A stretch of 64,000 bases of DNA from Methanococcus vannielii SB (GCF_000017165.1 NC_009634.1:1596552-1660551), one strand, 5' to 3'. Positions 8,398-18,060 are shown, numbered from the stretch's first letter. Notes: generated by a model from the letters alone, not told the origin. Numbers and translations: made by a program.

Positions 8398-10137
8398 ATG
8401 AAAAAGTTAATGCTTGGAAATGAGGCAGTAGCAAGGGGTGCTTATGAAGCAGGCGTTTTAGTGGCAACTGCGTACCCTGGAACCCCGAGTACTGAGGTTA
8501 CTGAATATATTGCAAATTATAGCGATATAAAATCTCAATGGTCAGTAAATGAAAAAGTTGCTCTTGAAGTGGGAATTGGTTCTGCAATTGCCGGGGCAAG
8601 AACTGTAGTTTCAATGAAACACGTTGGATTAAACGTTGCAGCAGACCCTTTAATGACAGTATCATATACTGGAATTAATGCAGGACTTTTAATTGTTGTT
8701 GCAGATGACCCTAGTATGCATAGCTCTCAGAACGAGCAGGATACTAGATATTATGGAATTTTTGCAAAAATCCCCGTATTAGAACCTTCAAACAGTCAAG
8801 AATGCAAGGATTATGTAAAATTAGGTCTTGAAATTAGTGAAAAATATGATACTCCCGTAATCTTAAGATTGGGTACGCGGGTATCTCATTCACAAAGCCT
8901 CGTGGAGTTAAAAGAAAGAAATGAAGTTGGTTTAAAATCTTATGATTATAATCCCTCTAAATATATTTCTGCACCCATAAATATGCGAAAAAGAAGAGTA
9001 TTGGTAGATGAAAGGCTTTTAAATCTTGAAAAAGAGGCTGAATCTATATCTATCAACGAAATTGAATATAATAGTAAAAAAATAGGAATTATTACAAGCG
9101 GTGTCGCGTATAACTATGCAAAAGATGTTGTTTTAGATGCATCATTTTTAAAACTTGGAATGACTTATCCTTTACCAACTAATAAAATAGCCGAGTTTAT
9201 TAATTCTTGCGATACAGTATATGTTTTTGAAGAACTTGAACCTATAACTGAACAAAAAATCAGGTCAATGGGTTACAATGTAATCGGAAAAGAAGTATTT
9301 CCAATTAGTGGCGAATTAAGCTGTGAAATATTGAGAAAAGTCCTTTTAAATGAAATAAAAGAAGTTTTACCTCCATTTGAAGGCCTTCCTCAAAGACCTC
9401 CTGTTTTATGCCCCGGATGTCACCATAGGGGGCCATTTTATATTCTAAAAAAATTGAAACTACATGTTGCAGGCGATATAGGCTGTTACACGTTAGGTGG
9501 CTTTGCACCATTAAATGCAATCGATACAACGATTTGTATGGGTGCAAGTGTCGGTATGGCACACGGGTTTGAACAAGCACGAGGAATAGATTTTGCTAAA
9601 AAATCAGTTGCAGTTATCGGAGATTCAACATTTTGGCATTCAGGAGTTTCTGGATTAATTGATATAGTATATAATAAAGGACATAGCACGGTTATAATAT
9701 TGGATAATTCCGTAACTGCAATGACTGGACATCAAGAAAACCCTTCAACAGGAAAAACCCTTTCAGGAGAAGATACGCCGGTAATTGATTTTGAAGCACT
9801 TGGAAAATCAATAGGCATTAGGCGAACAAGGGTAGTTGACGCATACGACTTAATGGAACTTGAAAAAGTAATAAAAGAAGAAACAAATGCAGAAGAACCA
9901 TCTTTAATAATTACAAAAAGGCCTTGTATACTTAAAAAGGGAATAAAGTTTGATTTTAAAACTTATGTTATAGACGAAAATAATTGCAATGGCTGTAAAC
10001 TATGTTTAAAAATTGGATGTCCTGCAATTTCATTTGATGGAAAAATTGCAAGAATTAATACCGCACTATGTGTTGGCTGTGGACTTTGTAAGGATGTATG
10101 TAAGTTTTCAGCAATAGATATCGAGGTAAAACAATGA
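8398..10137 (+). CDS. iorA: Indolepyruvate:ferredoxin oxidoreductase, alpha subunit
   Basis: IorA carries the thiamine diphosphate site and two [4Fe-4S] clusters of the enzyme that interconverts aryl pyruvates and aryl-acetyl-CoA with ferredoxin. The 579-residue protein begins with a pyrimidine-binding domain (TAYPGTPSTEV near residue 24). The TPP domain follows with GDIGCYTLGG near 362 and GDSTFWHSG near 408. It ends in two CxxCxxC ferredoxin motifs (CNGCKLC and CVGCGLC). The start at 8398 follows CGAGGT. It overlaps iorB by four bases. In M. maripaludis IorAB lets cells make aromatic amino acids from aryl acids, which agrees with the ligase gene downstream. Confidence 0.96.
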   Translation: MKKLMLGNEAVARGAYEAGVLVATAYPGTPSTEVTEYIANYSDIKSQWSVNEKVALEVGIGSAIAGARTVVSMKHVGLNVAADPLMTVSYTGINAGLLIVVADDPSMHSSQNEQDTRYYGIFAKIPVLEPSNSQECKDYVKLGLEISEKYDTPVILRLGTRVSHSQSLVELKERNEVGLKSYDYNPSKYISAPINMRKRRVLVDERLLNLEKEAESISINEIEYNSKKIGIITSGVAYNYAKDVVLDASFLKLGMTYPLPTNKIAEFINSCDTVYVFEELEPITEQKIRSMGYNVIGKEVFPISGELSCEILRKVLLNEIKEVLPPFEGLPQRPPVLCPGCHHRGPFYILKKLKLHVAGDIGCYTLGGFAPLNAIDTTICMGASVGMAHGFEQARGIDFAKKSVAVIGDSTFWHSGVSGLIDIVYNKGHSTVIILDNSVTAMTGHQENPSTGKTLSGEDTPVIDFEALGKSIGIRRTRVVDAYDLMELEKVIKEETNAEEPSLIITKRPCILKKGIKFDFKTYVIDENNCNGCKLCLKIGCPAISFDGKIARINTALCVGCGLCKDVCKFSAIDIEVKQ

Positions 10138-10700
10138 ATATCGTTATTGCAGCAGTTGGAGGGCAAGGTGCAGTTTTAACGTCTAAAATATTGGGCACAC
10201 TTGCACAAAATATCGGAAAAGACGTAAAAGTTTCAGAAGTTCATGGAATGTCACAACGTGGTGGAAGCGTTATTGCATACGTTAGGTTTGGGGATAATGT
10301 TTATTCACCAGTCGTTGAAAAAGGAACTGCGGATATTCTTTTAGCATTTGAAATGCTTGAAGGTGCTAGATATATTGAATATCTAAAAGAAAACGGCACC
10401 TTAATTGTAAATACTCAAAGAATTAATCCAATGCCTGTAATTACTGGCGAAATGATGTATCCTGATGATTTAGATGATAAATTTAAAAATTTAAGTATTA
10501 ATTACATTCCAGTTGACGCCCTTTCTATTGCAAAAAGTGCAGGAACCATTAAAGCCGTAAATGTTGCATTAATAGGGGTTCTTGCAAAAAATAGCAGTAT
10601 TGAAAAAGATGAATGGATAAAAGCAATTAAAGATACCGTTCCTGAAAAATTTTTGGAATTGAATTTAAATGCTTTTGAAATGGGATACCGCTTAAAATAA
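10134..10700 (+). CDS. iorB: Indolepyruvate:ferredoxin oxidoreductase, beta subunit
   Basis: This is the 188-residue gamma-domain subunit of the 2-oxoacid oxidoreductase. It has the GGQGAVLTSKILG nucleotide-like loop near residue 9 and SEVHGMSQRGGSV near residue 36, both hallmarks of the POR gamma / IorB family. The ATGA overlap with iorA shows translational coupling, and the two proteins form the heterodimeric enzyme. Length is normal for the family. Confidence 0.95.
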   Translation: MNIVIAAVGGQGAVLTSKILGTLAQNIGKDVKVSEVHGMSQRGGSVIAYVRFGDNVYSPVVEKGTADILLAFEMLEGARYIEYLKENGTLIVNTQRINPMPVITGEMMYPDDLDDKFKNLSINYIPVDALSIAKSAGTIKAVNVALIGVLAKNSSIEKDEWIKAIKDTVPEKFLELNLNAFEMGYRLK

Positions 10701-10709
10701 GGGGATAAG

Positions 10710-12008
10710 ATGATTTGGAATGAAACGATTGAATGTATGGATAGGGAAGAATTAAAGGAACTTCAAAGTAAACGTCTTATTGATACGGTAAATCGAATTT
10801 ACCATAATGTTCCATTTTACAGGAAAAAAATGCAGGAATTATCTATTTACCCTGAAGACATTAGTGGAATTGATGACCTTTCAAAGCTCCCATTTACTAC
10901 AAAACAAGATTTAAGAGATAATTATCCATTTGGAATATTTGCAGTTCCAATGAGTGAAATAATAAGAGTTCATGCATCATCCGGAACAACTGGAAAACCA
11001 ACTGTTGTAGGTTACACTAGAAGAGACATTTCAATGTGGGCAGAGGTTGTTGCACGGTCTATGAGTGCAGCAGGGGTTTCAAAAAATGATTTTATACAAA
11101 TTGCTTACGGTTACGGCCTTTTTACCGGTGGACTCGGCCTTCATTATGGCAGTGAAAACTTAGGTGCTACCGTACTTCCAATTTCAGGCGGAAACACTCA
11201 AAAACAAATTCAATTAATGTGCGACTTTAAAACATCTGTTTTAGCATGTACACCTTCTTACGCACTTTATTTGGCTGAAGCTCTTGAAGAATCTAAAATT
11301 TCATTAGATGACATTAATTTAAGGGTTGGAATTTTCGGTGCTGAACCATGGACTGAAAACATGAGAAAGGAAATAGAAAAAAAATTGGGGCTAAAAGCAA
11401 TTGATATTTACGGTTTAAGCGAAATAATGGGGCCTGGTGTTGCATGTGAATGTGAATTTCAAGCAGGACTCCATGTAAACGAAGACCACTTTATTCCTGA
11501 AATTGTAGATCCGCTTACACTAAAAACTCTTTCCAGAGGCAATGTTGGAGAACTGGTATTTACTACAGTTACAAAAGAAGGAATGCCTCTTTTAAGATAC
11601 CGAACAAGAGATTTAACTTCATTAAACTATGAAAAGTGCAATTGCGGACGTACTCTTGTTAGGATGAATAAATGTACTGGAAGAAGCGATGATATGTTAA
11701 TTATTCGGGGCGTAAATGTGTTCCCCTCCCAAATTGAAAGTGTGCTTTTAGAACTGAGCGAAACAAAGCCTCACTACTTATTAATAGTAGATAGGATAAA
11801 TAATTTAGACGTTCTTGAAGTATGGGTTGAAGTGGAAGGCCAGTTCTTTTCAGATAAAATAAGCATGTTAGAACAGCTTTCAAAAAAAATAAAGCACAAA
11901 ATTGAGAGTACACTTGGTATTGGCGTAAGTATCAAATTGGTAGAACCAAAAACAATTGAAAGAACTGAAGGAAAATCTAAAAGGGTAATTGACAAAAGAA
12001 AAATTTAA
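10710..12008 (+). CDS. Arylacetate (phenylacetate)-CoA ligase, PaaK-like
   Basis: This adenylate-forming enzyme activates an aryl acid such as phenylacetate or indoleacetate to its CoA thioester with ATP. The 432-residue protein has the P-loop [11 protein letters not shown] near residue 90, [12 protein letters not shown] near residue 231, and [10 protein letters not shown] near residue 298, followed by a [20 protein letters not shown] hinge near 322. It begins 9 nt after iorB with GGGGAT as ribosome site, so it is in the same operon. The likely job is to feed aryl-acetyl-CoA to IorAB for reductive carboxylation to aryl pyruvates. The exact acid is not visible from the sequence. Confidence 0.93.
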   Translation: MIWNETIECMDREELKELQSKRLIDTVNRIYHNVPFYRKKMQELSIYPEDISGIDDLSKLPFTTKQDLRDNYPFGIFAVPMSEIIRVHASSGTTGKPTVVGYTRRDISMWAEVVARSMSAAGVSKNDFIQIAYGYGLFTGGLGLHYGSENLGATVLPISGGNTQKQIQLMCDFKTSVLACTPSYALYLAEALEESKISLDDINLRVGIFGAEPWTENMRKEIEKKLGLKAIDIYGLSEIMGPGVACECEFQAGLHVNEDHFIPEIVDPLTLKTLSRGNVGELVFTTVTKEGMPLLRYRTRDLTSLNYEKCNCGRTLVRMNKCTGRSDDMLIIRGVNVFPSQIESVLLELSETKPHYLLIVDRINNLDVLEVWVEVEGQFFSDKISMLEQLSKKIKHKIESTLGIGVSIKLVEPKTIERTEGKSKRVIDKRKI

Positions 12009-12020
12009 GGAGGGGTTTTA

Positions 12021-12446
12021 ATGATTATAAAACAATTATCTGTGTTTTTGGAAAACAAATCTGGAAGATTAAAGGAAGTAACTGAGATTTTGGATAAAGA
12101 AGGGATAAATATATCTGCATTAAGTATTGCGGATACTTCAGACTACGGAATTTTAAGAATGGTTGTTTCAAACCCTGACGATGCATTAACTGCTTTAAAA
12201 GAAAGCATGTTTTCGGTAAGTCTGACTGACGTTATATGCATATGTATCCCAAATAAAGTAGGTGCACTATCAAAAACCCTTGATATGCTTTCAAAAGAAG
12301 ATATAAGTATCGATTATGTCTATGCATTTTCAATGGGCGATAAAGCACTTGCAATTTTAAGAACTGAAAATATTGAAAAAGGAATTAAAGTTTTAAAAGA
12401 TCACGATACTGAAGTATTAGATGCCGATGAGATATATGGCATTTAA
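12021..12446 (+). CDS. ACT-domain protein, probable amino acid sensor
   Basis: The 141-residue protein consists of two tandem ACT domains, about residues 1-67 and 70-140 (IIKQLSVFLENKSGRLKEV and ICICIPNKVGALSKTLDML each start a domain with the Gly that contacts ligand). There is no catalytic domain. It follows the ligase gene by 12 nt with an AGGAGGGG ribosome site. The family is common next to ior/paaK genes and probably binds an aromatic amino acid to control this operon's enzymes; that role is inferred from context. Confidence 0.88.
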   Translation: MIIKQLSVFLENKSGRLKEVTEILDKEGINISALSIADTSDYGILRMVVSNPDDALTALKESMFSVSLTDVICICIPNKVGALSKTLDMLSKEDISIDYVYAFSMGDKALAILRTENIEKGIKVLKDHDTEVLDADEIYGI

Positions 12447-12482
12447 TTTTTATCTATTAAATTTAATATCAGTAATTATCCC

Positions 12483-13019
12483 TTATTTTAAACTTTTTTG
12501 AAACATATGTTCTTTTTTCTCATTTAAAAAAAGATTGATATTGAACATATCTATTTCCAAATGCGTTTTTCCAGTTATTATGATGTAATTATCATGTAGT
12601 ACATACTTTAAACAGTTTCCAAAAGTATCTATTACTGATTTTATTAATTTTAAGTGATTACGTATTTGGTATGTTGCATTAAACTTTAGTATGACCATAT
12701 TTTTTCTTTCGTAAACAATACATCCATCATGATGTTCCATAACCTTCTTTATTACATTTAAGCAGTGATTTTTTTCATGTAAGATTCTTTCATCGTCGTC
12801 ACATATGAAGTAGTACGGATTTGTAAGAAAATAGATAGTGCTGTTTTTAGGCCCCTTTACTTTTCCAATTAATTTTTTATGAATTAAAGAATTCAATGTT
12901 TTTGAAATGCTCCTAATACTTTCCTCCTTTGGTATTTTAGAAATTTTCTTTAATTCATCAGTTGAAAGTATTCCATCATTATTGTAAAATTCATAGAGGA
13001 TGTCGTCTTGGGATGCCAT
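12483..13019 (-). CDS. Winged-helix protein of unknown function
   Basis: I do not recognise this 178-residue protein. Residues 1-70 look like a winged helix-turn-helix (LSTDELKKISKIP, then SISKTLNSLIHKKLIGKV, then a beta wing). The remaining 110 residues form an alternating alpha/beta domain with no clear motif, possibly a ligand or dimer domain. The gene converges on the ior operon with a 36-base gap and stands alone. A DNA-binding role is inferred from the fold only. Confidence 0.6.
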   Translation of the reverse strand: MASQDDILYEFYNNDGILSTDELKKISKIPKEESIRSISKTLNSLIHKKLIGKVKGPKNSTIYFLTNPYYFICDDDERILHEKNHCLNVIKKVMEHHDGCIVYERKNMVILKFNATYQIRNHLKLIKSVIDTFGNCLKYVLHDNYIIITGKTHLEIDMFNINLFLNEKKEHMFQKSLK

Positions 13020-13344
13020 TTTTTTCTTTCCAAATTATTGAATCTATGTAAAATTTAAATAATGTTTATTTCCTATGTAATTCTTTAGTCAGTTTCTAAT
13101 CCGAAGAATTATGTTACTAGTACATTATATAGTTTTTTCATTTTTTTAAAACCGGATTTAAAATTAAAGTTAATATTTACTAAATTTTAATTATATAATT
13201 TTTACGATTAGTTAATAAATTATCGTAAAAATCATAAACTGTATAGTTATTTACTAAAAATATTAATTTATACCGCATTTTTTTCGATATGTTTAAATTA
13301 AAGTGTTTACAATATAGTAGTTTATCCTTTTGGGAGGGGTACCA
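13020..13344. promoter_or_regulatory. Divergent intergenic region with an 11-bp inverted repeat
   Basis: This 325-base AT-rich spacer lies between two divergent genes. ATTTTTACGAT at 13198-13208 and ATCGTAAAAAT at 13222-13232 form a perfect 11-bp dyad with a 13-base spacer, about 115 bases before the gene at 13345. It could be an operator or a hairpin. The ribosome site GGGAGGGG at 13331-13338 belongs to the next gene. No small gene is visible. Confidence 0.5.
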
Positions 13345-13698
13345 ATGGATAATGGATTTGATATTAATTCAGAAATGGAAGATTTTTCAAATTTGATAAA
13401 ACCAGGATCAGAAGTAATAAACGTTTCAAGATATGCAAAACGAAGAGGATTTATAGAGCCGGTTTTCATAACTAAAAACGTTTATAATGAAATATTACCT
13501 GACGAGAATGATTCTGTAACATATTTTAAAAGACTTTATTCCATACTAAAACAGATGAGGGCTGAAGTAACTGAAAATAAACGCCCGTTTATAGTATTTG
13601 ACCATAAAATGAGCATCAAAGATAAAAAAACCGAATTCTGTGCTGTAAGATATAGCGAAAATGGCGAAAAATCATGGTATTTACTTATTCCTCGATAA
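13345..13698 (+). CDS. Conserved hypothetical protein (117 aa)
   Basis: I do not recognise a domain in this small soluble protein. The start at 13345 has a very strong ribosome site (GGGAGGGG) 6 nt before it, which suggests high expression. The protein is charged, with a central SRYAKRRGFIEPVFITKNVY stretch and a C-terminal beta-like half (RPFIVFDHKM, then EFCAVRYSENGEKSWYLLIP). There are no membrane segments. It precedes the NikR-like gene by 82 bases on the same strand, though the spacer holds enough AT-rich sequence for a separate promoter. Confidence 0.65.
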   Translation: MDNGFDINSEMEDFSNLIKPGSEVINVSRYAKRRGFIEPVFITKNVYNEILPDENDSVTYFKRLYSILKQMRAEVTENKRPFIVFDHKMSIKDKKTEFCAVRYSENGEKSWYLLIPR

Positions 13699-13779
13699 AA
13701 CCGTTTAACTAAATATCTAACTAAAAAATAATACGTAAAATACTACTATTTTTAATAACCTAATTATTTTGGTGAAATA

Positions 13780-14187
13780 ATGGTTAATGTAGAAAGGGTA
13801 AGCCTTTCTTTTCCAAAATTTTTATTAAATGAACTTGATAATATTGTAAAATCCAAAAATTATTCTAGTAGGAGTGAATTAATTAGGGATGCCGTTAGAA
13901 AATACGTACTTGAAAATAATTCTTTAAAGTCTGAAGGTAAAGTAAATGGACTTATTACTGTAGTTTATGAACCCTCAAAAGAAATAATGGAAGAAATGAG
14001 TAATATATATTTTGAGTATAACGAAGTAATAAAATCAATGAATCACTCTTACGTTAAAACAGCATGTAATAAGAATAAAAAACTAGAAAGTTTTGTTGTT
14101 GAAGGGGATTCAAAGTTAATTTCGAGTTTTTATGTAAGGGTTCAAAATATCAGCGGAAAAATTTACGACAATATACTTATTTTTTAA
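13780..14187 (+). CDS. NikR-like ribbon-helix-helix regulator with altered metal site
   Basis: The protein has the NikR layout: an N-terminal ribbon-helix-helix DNA-binding domain (VERVSLSFPKFLLNELDNI, then SRSELIRDAVRKYV) and a C-terminal ACT-like domain (GLITVVYEP, ESFVVEGDSKLI). Length 135 is normal. By hand alignment to E. coli NikR, the high-affinity Ni ligands His76, His87, His89 and Cys95 fall on Glu, Lys, Ala and Lys here (segment YVKTACNKNKKLESF). So a canonical square-planar nickel site is absent. It may sense another ligand or act without metal. The ribosome site is TTTGGTGAAATA. Confidence 0.8.
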   Translation: MVNVERVSLSFPKFLLNELDNIVKSKNYSSRSELIRDAVRKYVLENNSLKSEGKVNGLITVVYEPSKEIMEEMSNIYFEYNEVIKSMNHSYVKTACNKNKKLESFVVEGDSKLISSFYVRVQNISGKIYDNILIF

Positions 14188-14225
14188 CTATTTTTAATAA
14201 CCCAATATTTATTTTTAATTATTTA

Positions 14226-14323
14226 TTTTTGACCATTTTTTAATATTTTTAATTATTTTTTAATATCTTTTTAGCATTTTTTAATAAAAATTATATCAAA
14301 AGCTGTTAAAAAGTGGTCAAAAA
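14226..14323. repeat. 18-bp inverted repeat flanking 62 bases upstream of the hcp promoter
   Basis: TTTTTGACCATTTTTTAA at 14226-14243 is the reverse complement, with one mismatch, of TTAAAAAGTGGTCAAAAA at 14306-14323. The right arm runs straight into a TATA-like element (TTTATATATA, 14324-14333). That placement fits a regulator binding TGGTCA half-sites beside the hcp promoter, or DNA looping between two arms. The spacer itself is T-rich with several TTTTTAAT runs. Confidence 0.6.
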
Positions 14324-14490
14324 TTTATATATATTCAAAATAACACAGAATTAATTGTCAGTTTTTAAAATGCTTCTAAATAAAATACTTCTAAAAATAC
14401 ACTAAGTAATTAGAAATATCGTAATATGGCCATTAATATTTAGGATGCGGAAATCTAAAAAAGGTGAGTTTTATTCAAAGGTCTACAAAA

Positions 14491-16122
14491 ATGTTATGCC
14501 ACCAATGTCAGGAAACGATCAAAGGTACTGGATGTACTCAAATGGGAGTATGTGGAAAAAAGGATAATACTGCAAACCTTCAAGATGTACTAATATACAC
14601 TTTAAAAGGAATTGCATACGTTTCAAATAAAACCGGAATAACAAACAATGAAATAGATAGCCATATAGTAGATTCACTATTTGCCACAATTACAAACGTT
14701 AATTTCGACGATAAGTATATAATTGAAAGAATTAAAAAAGGTTTAAAACTTAAAAATGATTTAAGGACAAAATGTGGCTGTACCCCTGAAAAATGTGGGG
14801 AATTGCCTGATTTTGTAACTTGGGATGCAAAAAATGATTTAGAGATATTAGAAAAAGCAAAATCAAAAGAAATTTCACTAGAAATTCCCGAAAACGAAGA
14901 TATGCGATCCCTTCGGAAAATTACATTATATGGTATAAAGGGGCTTTGTGCATATTTACACCATGCAAATGTTTTAGGATATAACGATGAAGAAATACAG
15001 AAATTTATAAAAAAAGCCCTAATTGATATTTCAGATGATTTAAAATCTCCTGAAGAACTAACTGCTCTTGTTTTAGAAACTGGAAAGTACGTTGTAGATA
15101 CTATGGCGCTACTTGATAAAGCAAATACTGAATCATATGGAAATCCAGAAATTACTGAAGTAAATATTGGCGTTAAAAATAATCATGGAATTCTTATAAG
15201 TGGCCACGATTTAAAGGATTTAGAACAACTTTTGAACCAGACAAAAGGAACTGGGATTGATGTATATACTCATAGTGAAATGCTTCCGGCACATTATTAC
15301 CCTGCATTTAAAAAATACGATAATTTTGTAGGAAATTATGGCGGTTCATGGTATTTACAAAAGACCGAGTTTGATTCTTTTAACGGGCCAATTGTAATGA
15401 CTACAAACTGTTTAGTGCCTCCTGCAGACGAATATAAAAATAGGGTTTATGTAACAGGGGTTGTTGGATATCCTGATGTTAAAACCATACCTGTAAATGA
15501 AGACGGTACAAAAGACTTTTCAAAAGTCATAGAACATGCAAAATTATGTAAACCTCCAAAGGAGCTTGAAACCGGAAAAATTGTAGGGGGGTTTGCACAT
15601 AATCAGGTTTTGGCATTGGCAGATAAGGTTATAGATGCGGTAAAGTCTGGAGCAATAAAAAAATTTGTAGTAATGGCAGGTTGTGATGGAAGACACAAGA
15701 CTAGAGAATATTATACTGATTTTGCAAAAAAATTACCAAAAGATGCGGTTATATTGACAGCAGGATGTGCAAAATACCGGTATAATAAGCTTGATTTAGG
15801 CGATATTGGCGGAATTCCAAGAATACTTGATGCAGGACAGTGCAATGACTGTTATTCTTTAGCAGTAATTGCTCTTAAGTTAAAAGAAGCATTTGGTTTA
15901 AACGACGTAAATGAACTCCCAATTGTATATAATATTGCATGGTACGAGCAAAAGGCGGTAGCAGTGTTACTTGCACTCCTTTACTTAGGCATACAGAATA
16001 TTCATTTGGGCCCTACACTACCTGACTTTATTTCGCCAAACGTTGCAAAGTTACTAGTTGAAAAATTCAAATTAAACGGAATAACGACTGTAAATGAAGA
16101 CATGAATCTCTTATTAGAATAA
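14491..16122 (+). CDS. hcp: Hybrid-cluster protein (hydroxylamine / NO reductase)
   Basis: Hcp carries a [4Fe-4S] cluster and a 4Fe-2S-2O hybrid cluster and reduces nitric oxide or hydroxylamine, or acts in peroxide defence, in the cytosol. The 543-residue protein starts [15 protein letters not shown] with the CxxC-x7-C-x5-C proximal-cluster pattern. Hybrid-cluster ligands are seen in [34 protein letters not shown] and [11 protein letters not shown] use the ATG at 14491 because it matches the family N terminus; a GTG at 14464 is in frame and a GGTGAG lies at 14463-14468. The next gene encodes a likely electron partner. Confidence 0.93.
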   Translation: MLCHQCQETIKGTGCTQMGVCGKKDNTANLQDVLIYTLKGIAYVSNKTGITNNEIDSHIVDSLFATITNVNFDDKYIIERIKKGLKLKNDLRTKCGCTPEKCGELPDFVTWDAKNDLEILEKAKSKEISLEIPENEDMRSLRKITLYGIKGLCAYLHHANVLGYNDEEIQKFIKKALIDISDDLKSPEELTALVLETGKYVVDTMALLDKANTESYGNPEITEVNIGVKNNHGILISGHDLKDLEQLLNQTKGTGIDVYTHSEMLPAHYYPAFKKYDNFVGNYGGSWYLQKTEFDSFNGPIVMTTNCLVPPADEYKNRVYVTGVVGYPDVKTIPVNEDGTKDFSKVIEHAKLCKPPKELETGKIVGGFAHNQVLALADKVIDAVKSGAIKKFVVMAGCDGRHKTREYYTDFAKKLPKDAVILTAGCAKYRYNKLDLGDIGGIPRILDAGQCNDCYSLAVIALKLKEAFGLNDVNELPIVYNIAWYEQKAVAVLLALLYLGIQNIHLGPTLPDFISPNVAKLLVEKFKLNGITTVNEDMNLLLE

Positions 16123-16201
16123 TTCCTTTAAATTCTAATTTTTTAAAGTTACTATATAATTGACTCTATTGATTCAACATTTAAGATTTTTGGTGATTAT
16201 T

Positions 16202-16891
16202 TTGGGAAACTTTAAAATTGATATCGATATTGAAAAATGTCTTGGATTTAAAGAATGTGGATTATGTATTTCTGCTTGTGAAGAGAGCATAATTATCCCT
16301 GATGAAAAAACGGGTAAAGTTATAGTGGATAAAACTCGTGAAATACACTGTGATGGACTTGGGGCCTGTTTAGACGTATGTCCTGTTGATGCATTAAAAG
16401 TAACTGGAAAGGAAAATACCCATAAGGGCTGTAAAGGACATGGAATGTCATGCCCAAGTGCGTCTGAAATAAGTTTCAAACGGCCAGAAAAACGTATGGA
16501 AACATTTAATAATAAAGAAACAGAATCTGAACTTTTGAACTGGCCAATTCAGCTTCATCTTTTAAGTCCAAATGCTTCGTATTTTAAAAATGCGGATTTA
16601 ATAATTTCAGCAGATTGCGTACCGTTTTCGTACCCTTATTTTCATGAAAACCTCTTAAAAGGGAAAGTTCTTATAATAGCCTGTCCAAAACTCGATGAAA
16701 CTGATGAATACGCATCAAAAATAAGGCAAATCGTTGAAAAAAACAATATAACGAACGTAACTGTTGCAATAATGTCAGTGCCCTGTTGTAATTCGCTATA
16801 TACTCTCGTAACACAGGCACTATCTGGTTTAGATGTAAACATTACTAAAAAAATTATTTCAATAGATGGTAACTTAATTGAACATTCTTAA
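16202..16891 (+). CDS. Ferredoxin-like protein, probable electron partner of Hcp
   Basis: The TTG at 16202 follows GGTGAT by 4 nt and gives a 229-residue protein. The N-terminal 75 residues hold two cysteine motifs (CLGFKECGLCISACEES and CDGLGACLDVCPVDA) for two [4Fe-4S] clusters. A third cysteine group, GCKGHGMSCPS, follows near residue 82. The C-terminal part from about 110 is alpha/beta with SADCVPFSYPYFHE, IIACPKLDE and VPCCNSLY, which add conserved cysteines. Such proteins are often encoded beside hcp in anaerobes. It starts 79 bases after hcp. Passing electrons to Hcp is inferred from context. Confidence 0.82.
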   Translation: MGNFKIDIDIEKCLGFKECGLCISACEESIIIPDEKTGKVIVDKTREIHCDGLGACLDVCPVDALKVTGKENTHKGCKGHGMSCPSASEISFKRPEKRMETFNNKETESELLNWPIQLHLLSPNASYFKNADLIISADCVPFSYPYFHENLLKGKVLIIACPKLDETDEYASKIRQIVEKNNITNVTVAIMSVPCCNSLYTLVTQALSGLDVNITKKIISIDGNLIEHS

Positions 16892-17029
16892 AAATTTTCA
16901 CTACCTTTTCATTCATGGCATTGTAATTTTACTAAGTAACTTTTCAAAATACGGTTTTAAAATCAAATGAAAAAAATGCCTGAAAAATGAAATATATTAT
17001 GGAAATTATAATTTTTGAAGGTGATGAAA

Positions 17030-17374
17030 ATGATTGAAAAAGTTTCAAAATTTGGTAACTCAAATGAAAAATTAGTTGAAATGCCTGTAAATACGGACGA
17101 TATTCAGATAAGGCATGTAATTTTACCAAAAGGGGATTTCATGCCAAAACACATTTCAAATTCAAATGTAAACTTGGTTATAGTAAGTGGGGAAATGTCA
17201 ATCACGCTTGAAGAGCAAGAACAGATAAATTATGGGGAAGGAACAATATTAAGTATTCCAATAAACACCAAAATGCTGATACAAAACTTAAATTCTGATT
17301 TGTTGGAATTTTTTGTATTAAAAGCACCCCACCCAAAGAAATTAGGGGCTCCTGAAGAAGCAATAAAATGTTAA
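17030..17374 (+). CDS. Small single-domain cupin protein
   Basis: The 114-residue protein is a beta-barrel cupin. HVILPKGDFMPKHISNSNVN corresponds to cupin motif 1, but the usual second His and Glu are poorly kept. INYGEGTILSIPINT corresponds to motif 2. The start ATG at 17030 follows GGTGAT by 4 nt; an ATG at 17024 overlaps that site and is less likely. Its substrate is unknown. It sits after the hcp pair but with a 138-base spacer, so it probably has its own promoter. Confidence 0.7.
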   Translation: MIEKVSKFGNSNEKLVEMPVNTDDIQIRHVILPKGDFMPKHISNSNVNLVIVSGEMSITLEEQEQINYGEGTILSIPINTKMLIQNLNSDLLEFFVLKAPHPKKLGAPEEAIKC

Positions 17375-17593
17375 AATTATAAAAATTATAGAAATTATAA
17401 AAGTTTTACTTTTTTTTACATAAAATTATTTTACACAATTTAAATTTTTTTAAAATTTTCCCGAAATAGTAAACTTTTTATTTAAAAAATAAGATAAATT
17501 ACTAATAATGGTGTTTAATTTCCGATTAAAATTTTTTACTGTATGTATCTAACTTTTAAAGTAAAAAAATAGTTAATTATCAAGGTGGGCATT

Positions 17594-18037
17594 TTGGAAA
17601 AATACGATCATGAATACAGCTTTGAACTGTACTTGATTGAAAATTCGAATAGTTTTCGAGATTGTATCGAAAAAAATCCTTCAATAGTTCAAAAAATTCC
17701 TGAAATACTTACTATAATCCATCAAGAAGTTTATGTTTTGGAAAAAATTCTTTACATGTATCAAAAATTAAATTTTGAATTTAAAATATTTAAGAATCAA
17801 AAGTACGCCAATAATTATCTTGAATACATTATAAAGGGGGAATTAAATGAATTACTTATAAAAAACTATTTAATGGTATCAAAAGAGGAATTTCAAGATT
17901 ACTACCTTTTTCGAACCAACCTAGATATGAATATCCCAAAAGAATTTCAAGACATTGTACTATCTAATATTGAGTCTGAAATTAACAGGCATGTAAAAAT
18001 ACTTTTAAATTTAAATAAAATTCATGAAGAGTTTTAA
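17594..18037 (+). CDS. Hypothetical all-helical protein (147 aa)
   Basis: I do not recognise this protein. It is predicted by eye to be nearly all alpha-helix, with several His/Glu residues in amphipathic stretches (HQEVYVLEKILYMYQKL near residue 43 and INRHVKILLNLNKIHEEF at the end). A ferritin- or hemerythrin-like bundle is possible but not shown, since no paired ExxH motif is clear. The TTG start at 17594 follows AGGTGGGCA. It converges on uvrB with a 23-base gap. A 219-base AT-rich spacer upstream holds only promoter-like sequence. Confidence 0.6.
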   Translation: MEKYDHEYSFELYLIENSNSFRDCIEKNPSIVQKIPEILTIIHQEVYVLEKILYMYQKLNFEFKIFKNQKYANNYLEYIIKGELNELLIKNYLMVSKEEFQDYYLFRTNLDMNIPKEFQDIVLSNIESEINRHVKILLNLNKIHEEF

Positions 18038-18060
18038 TTAACAGTTGGAACCAAATACAT

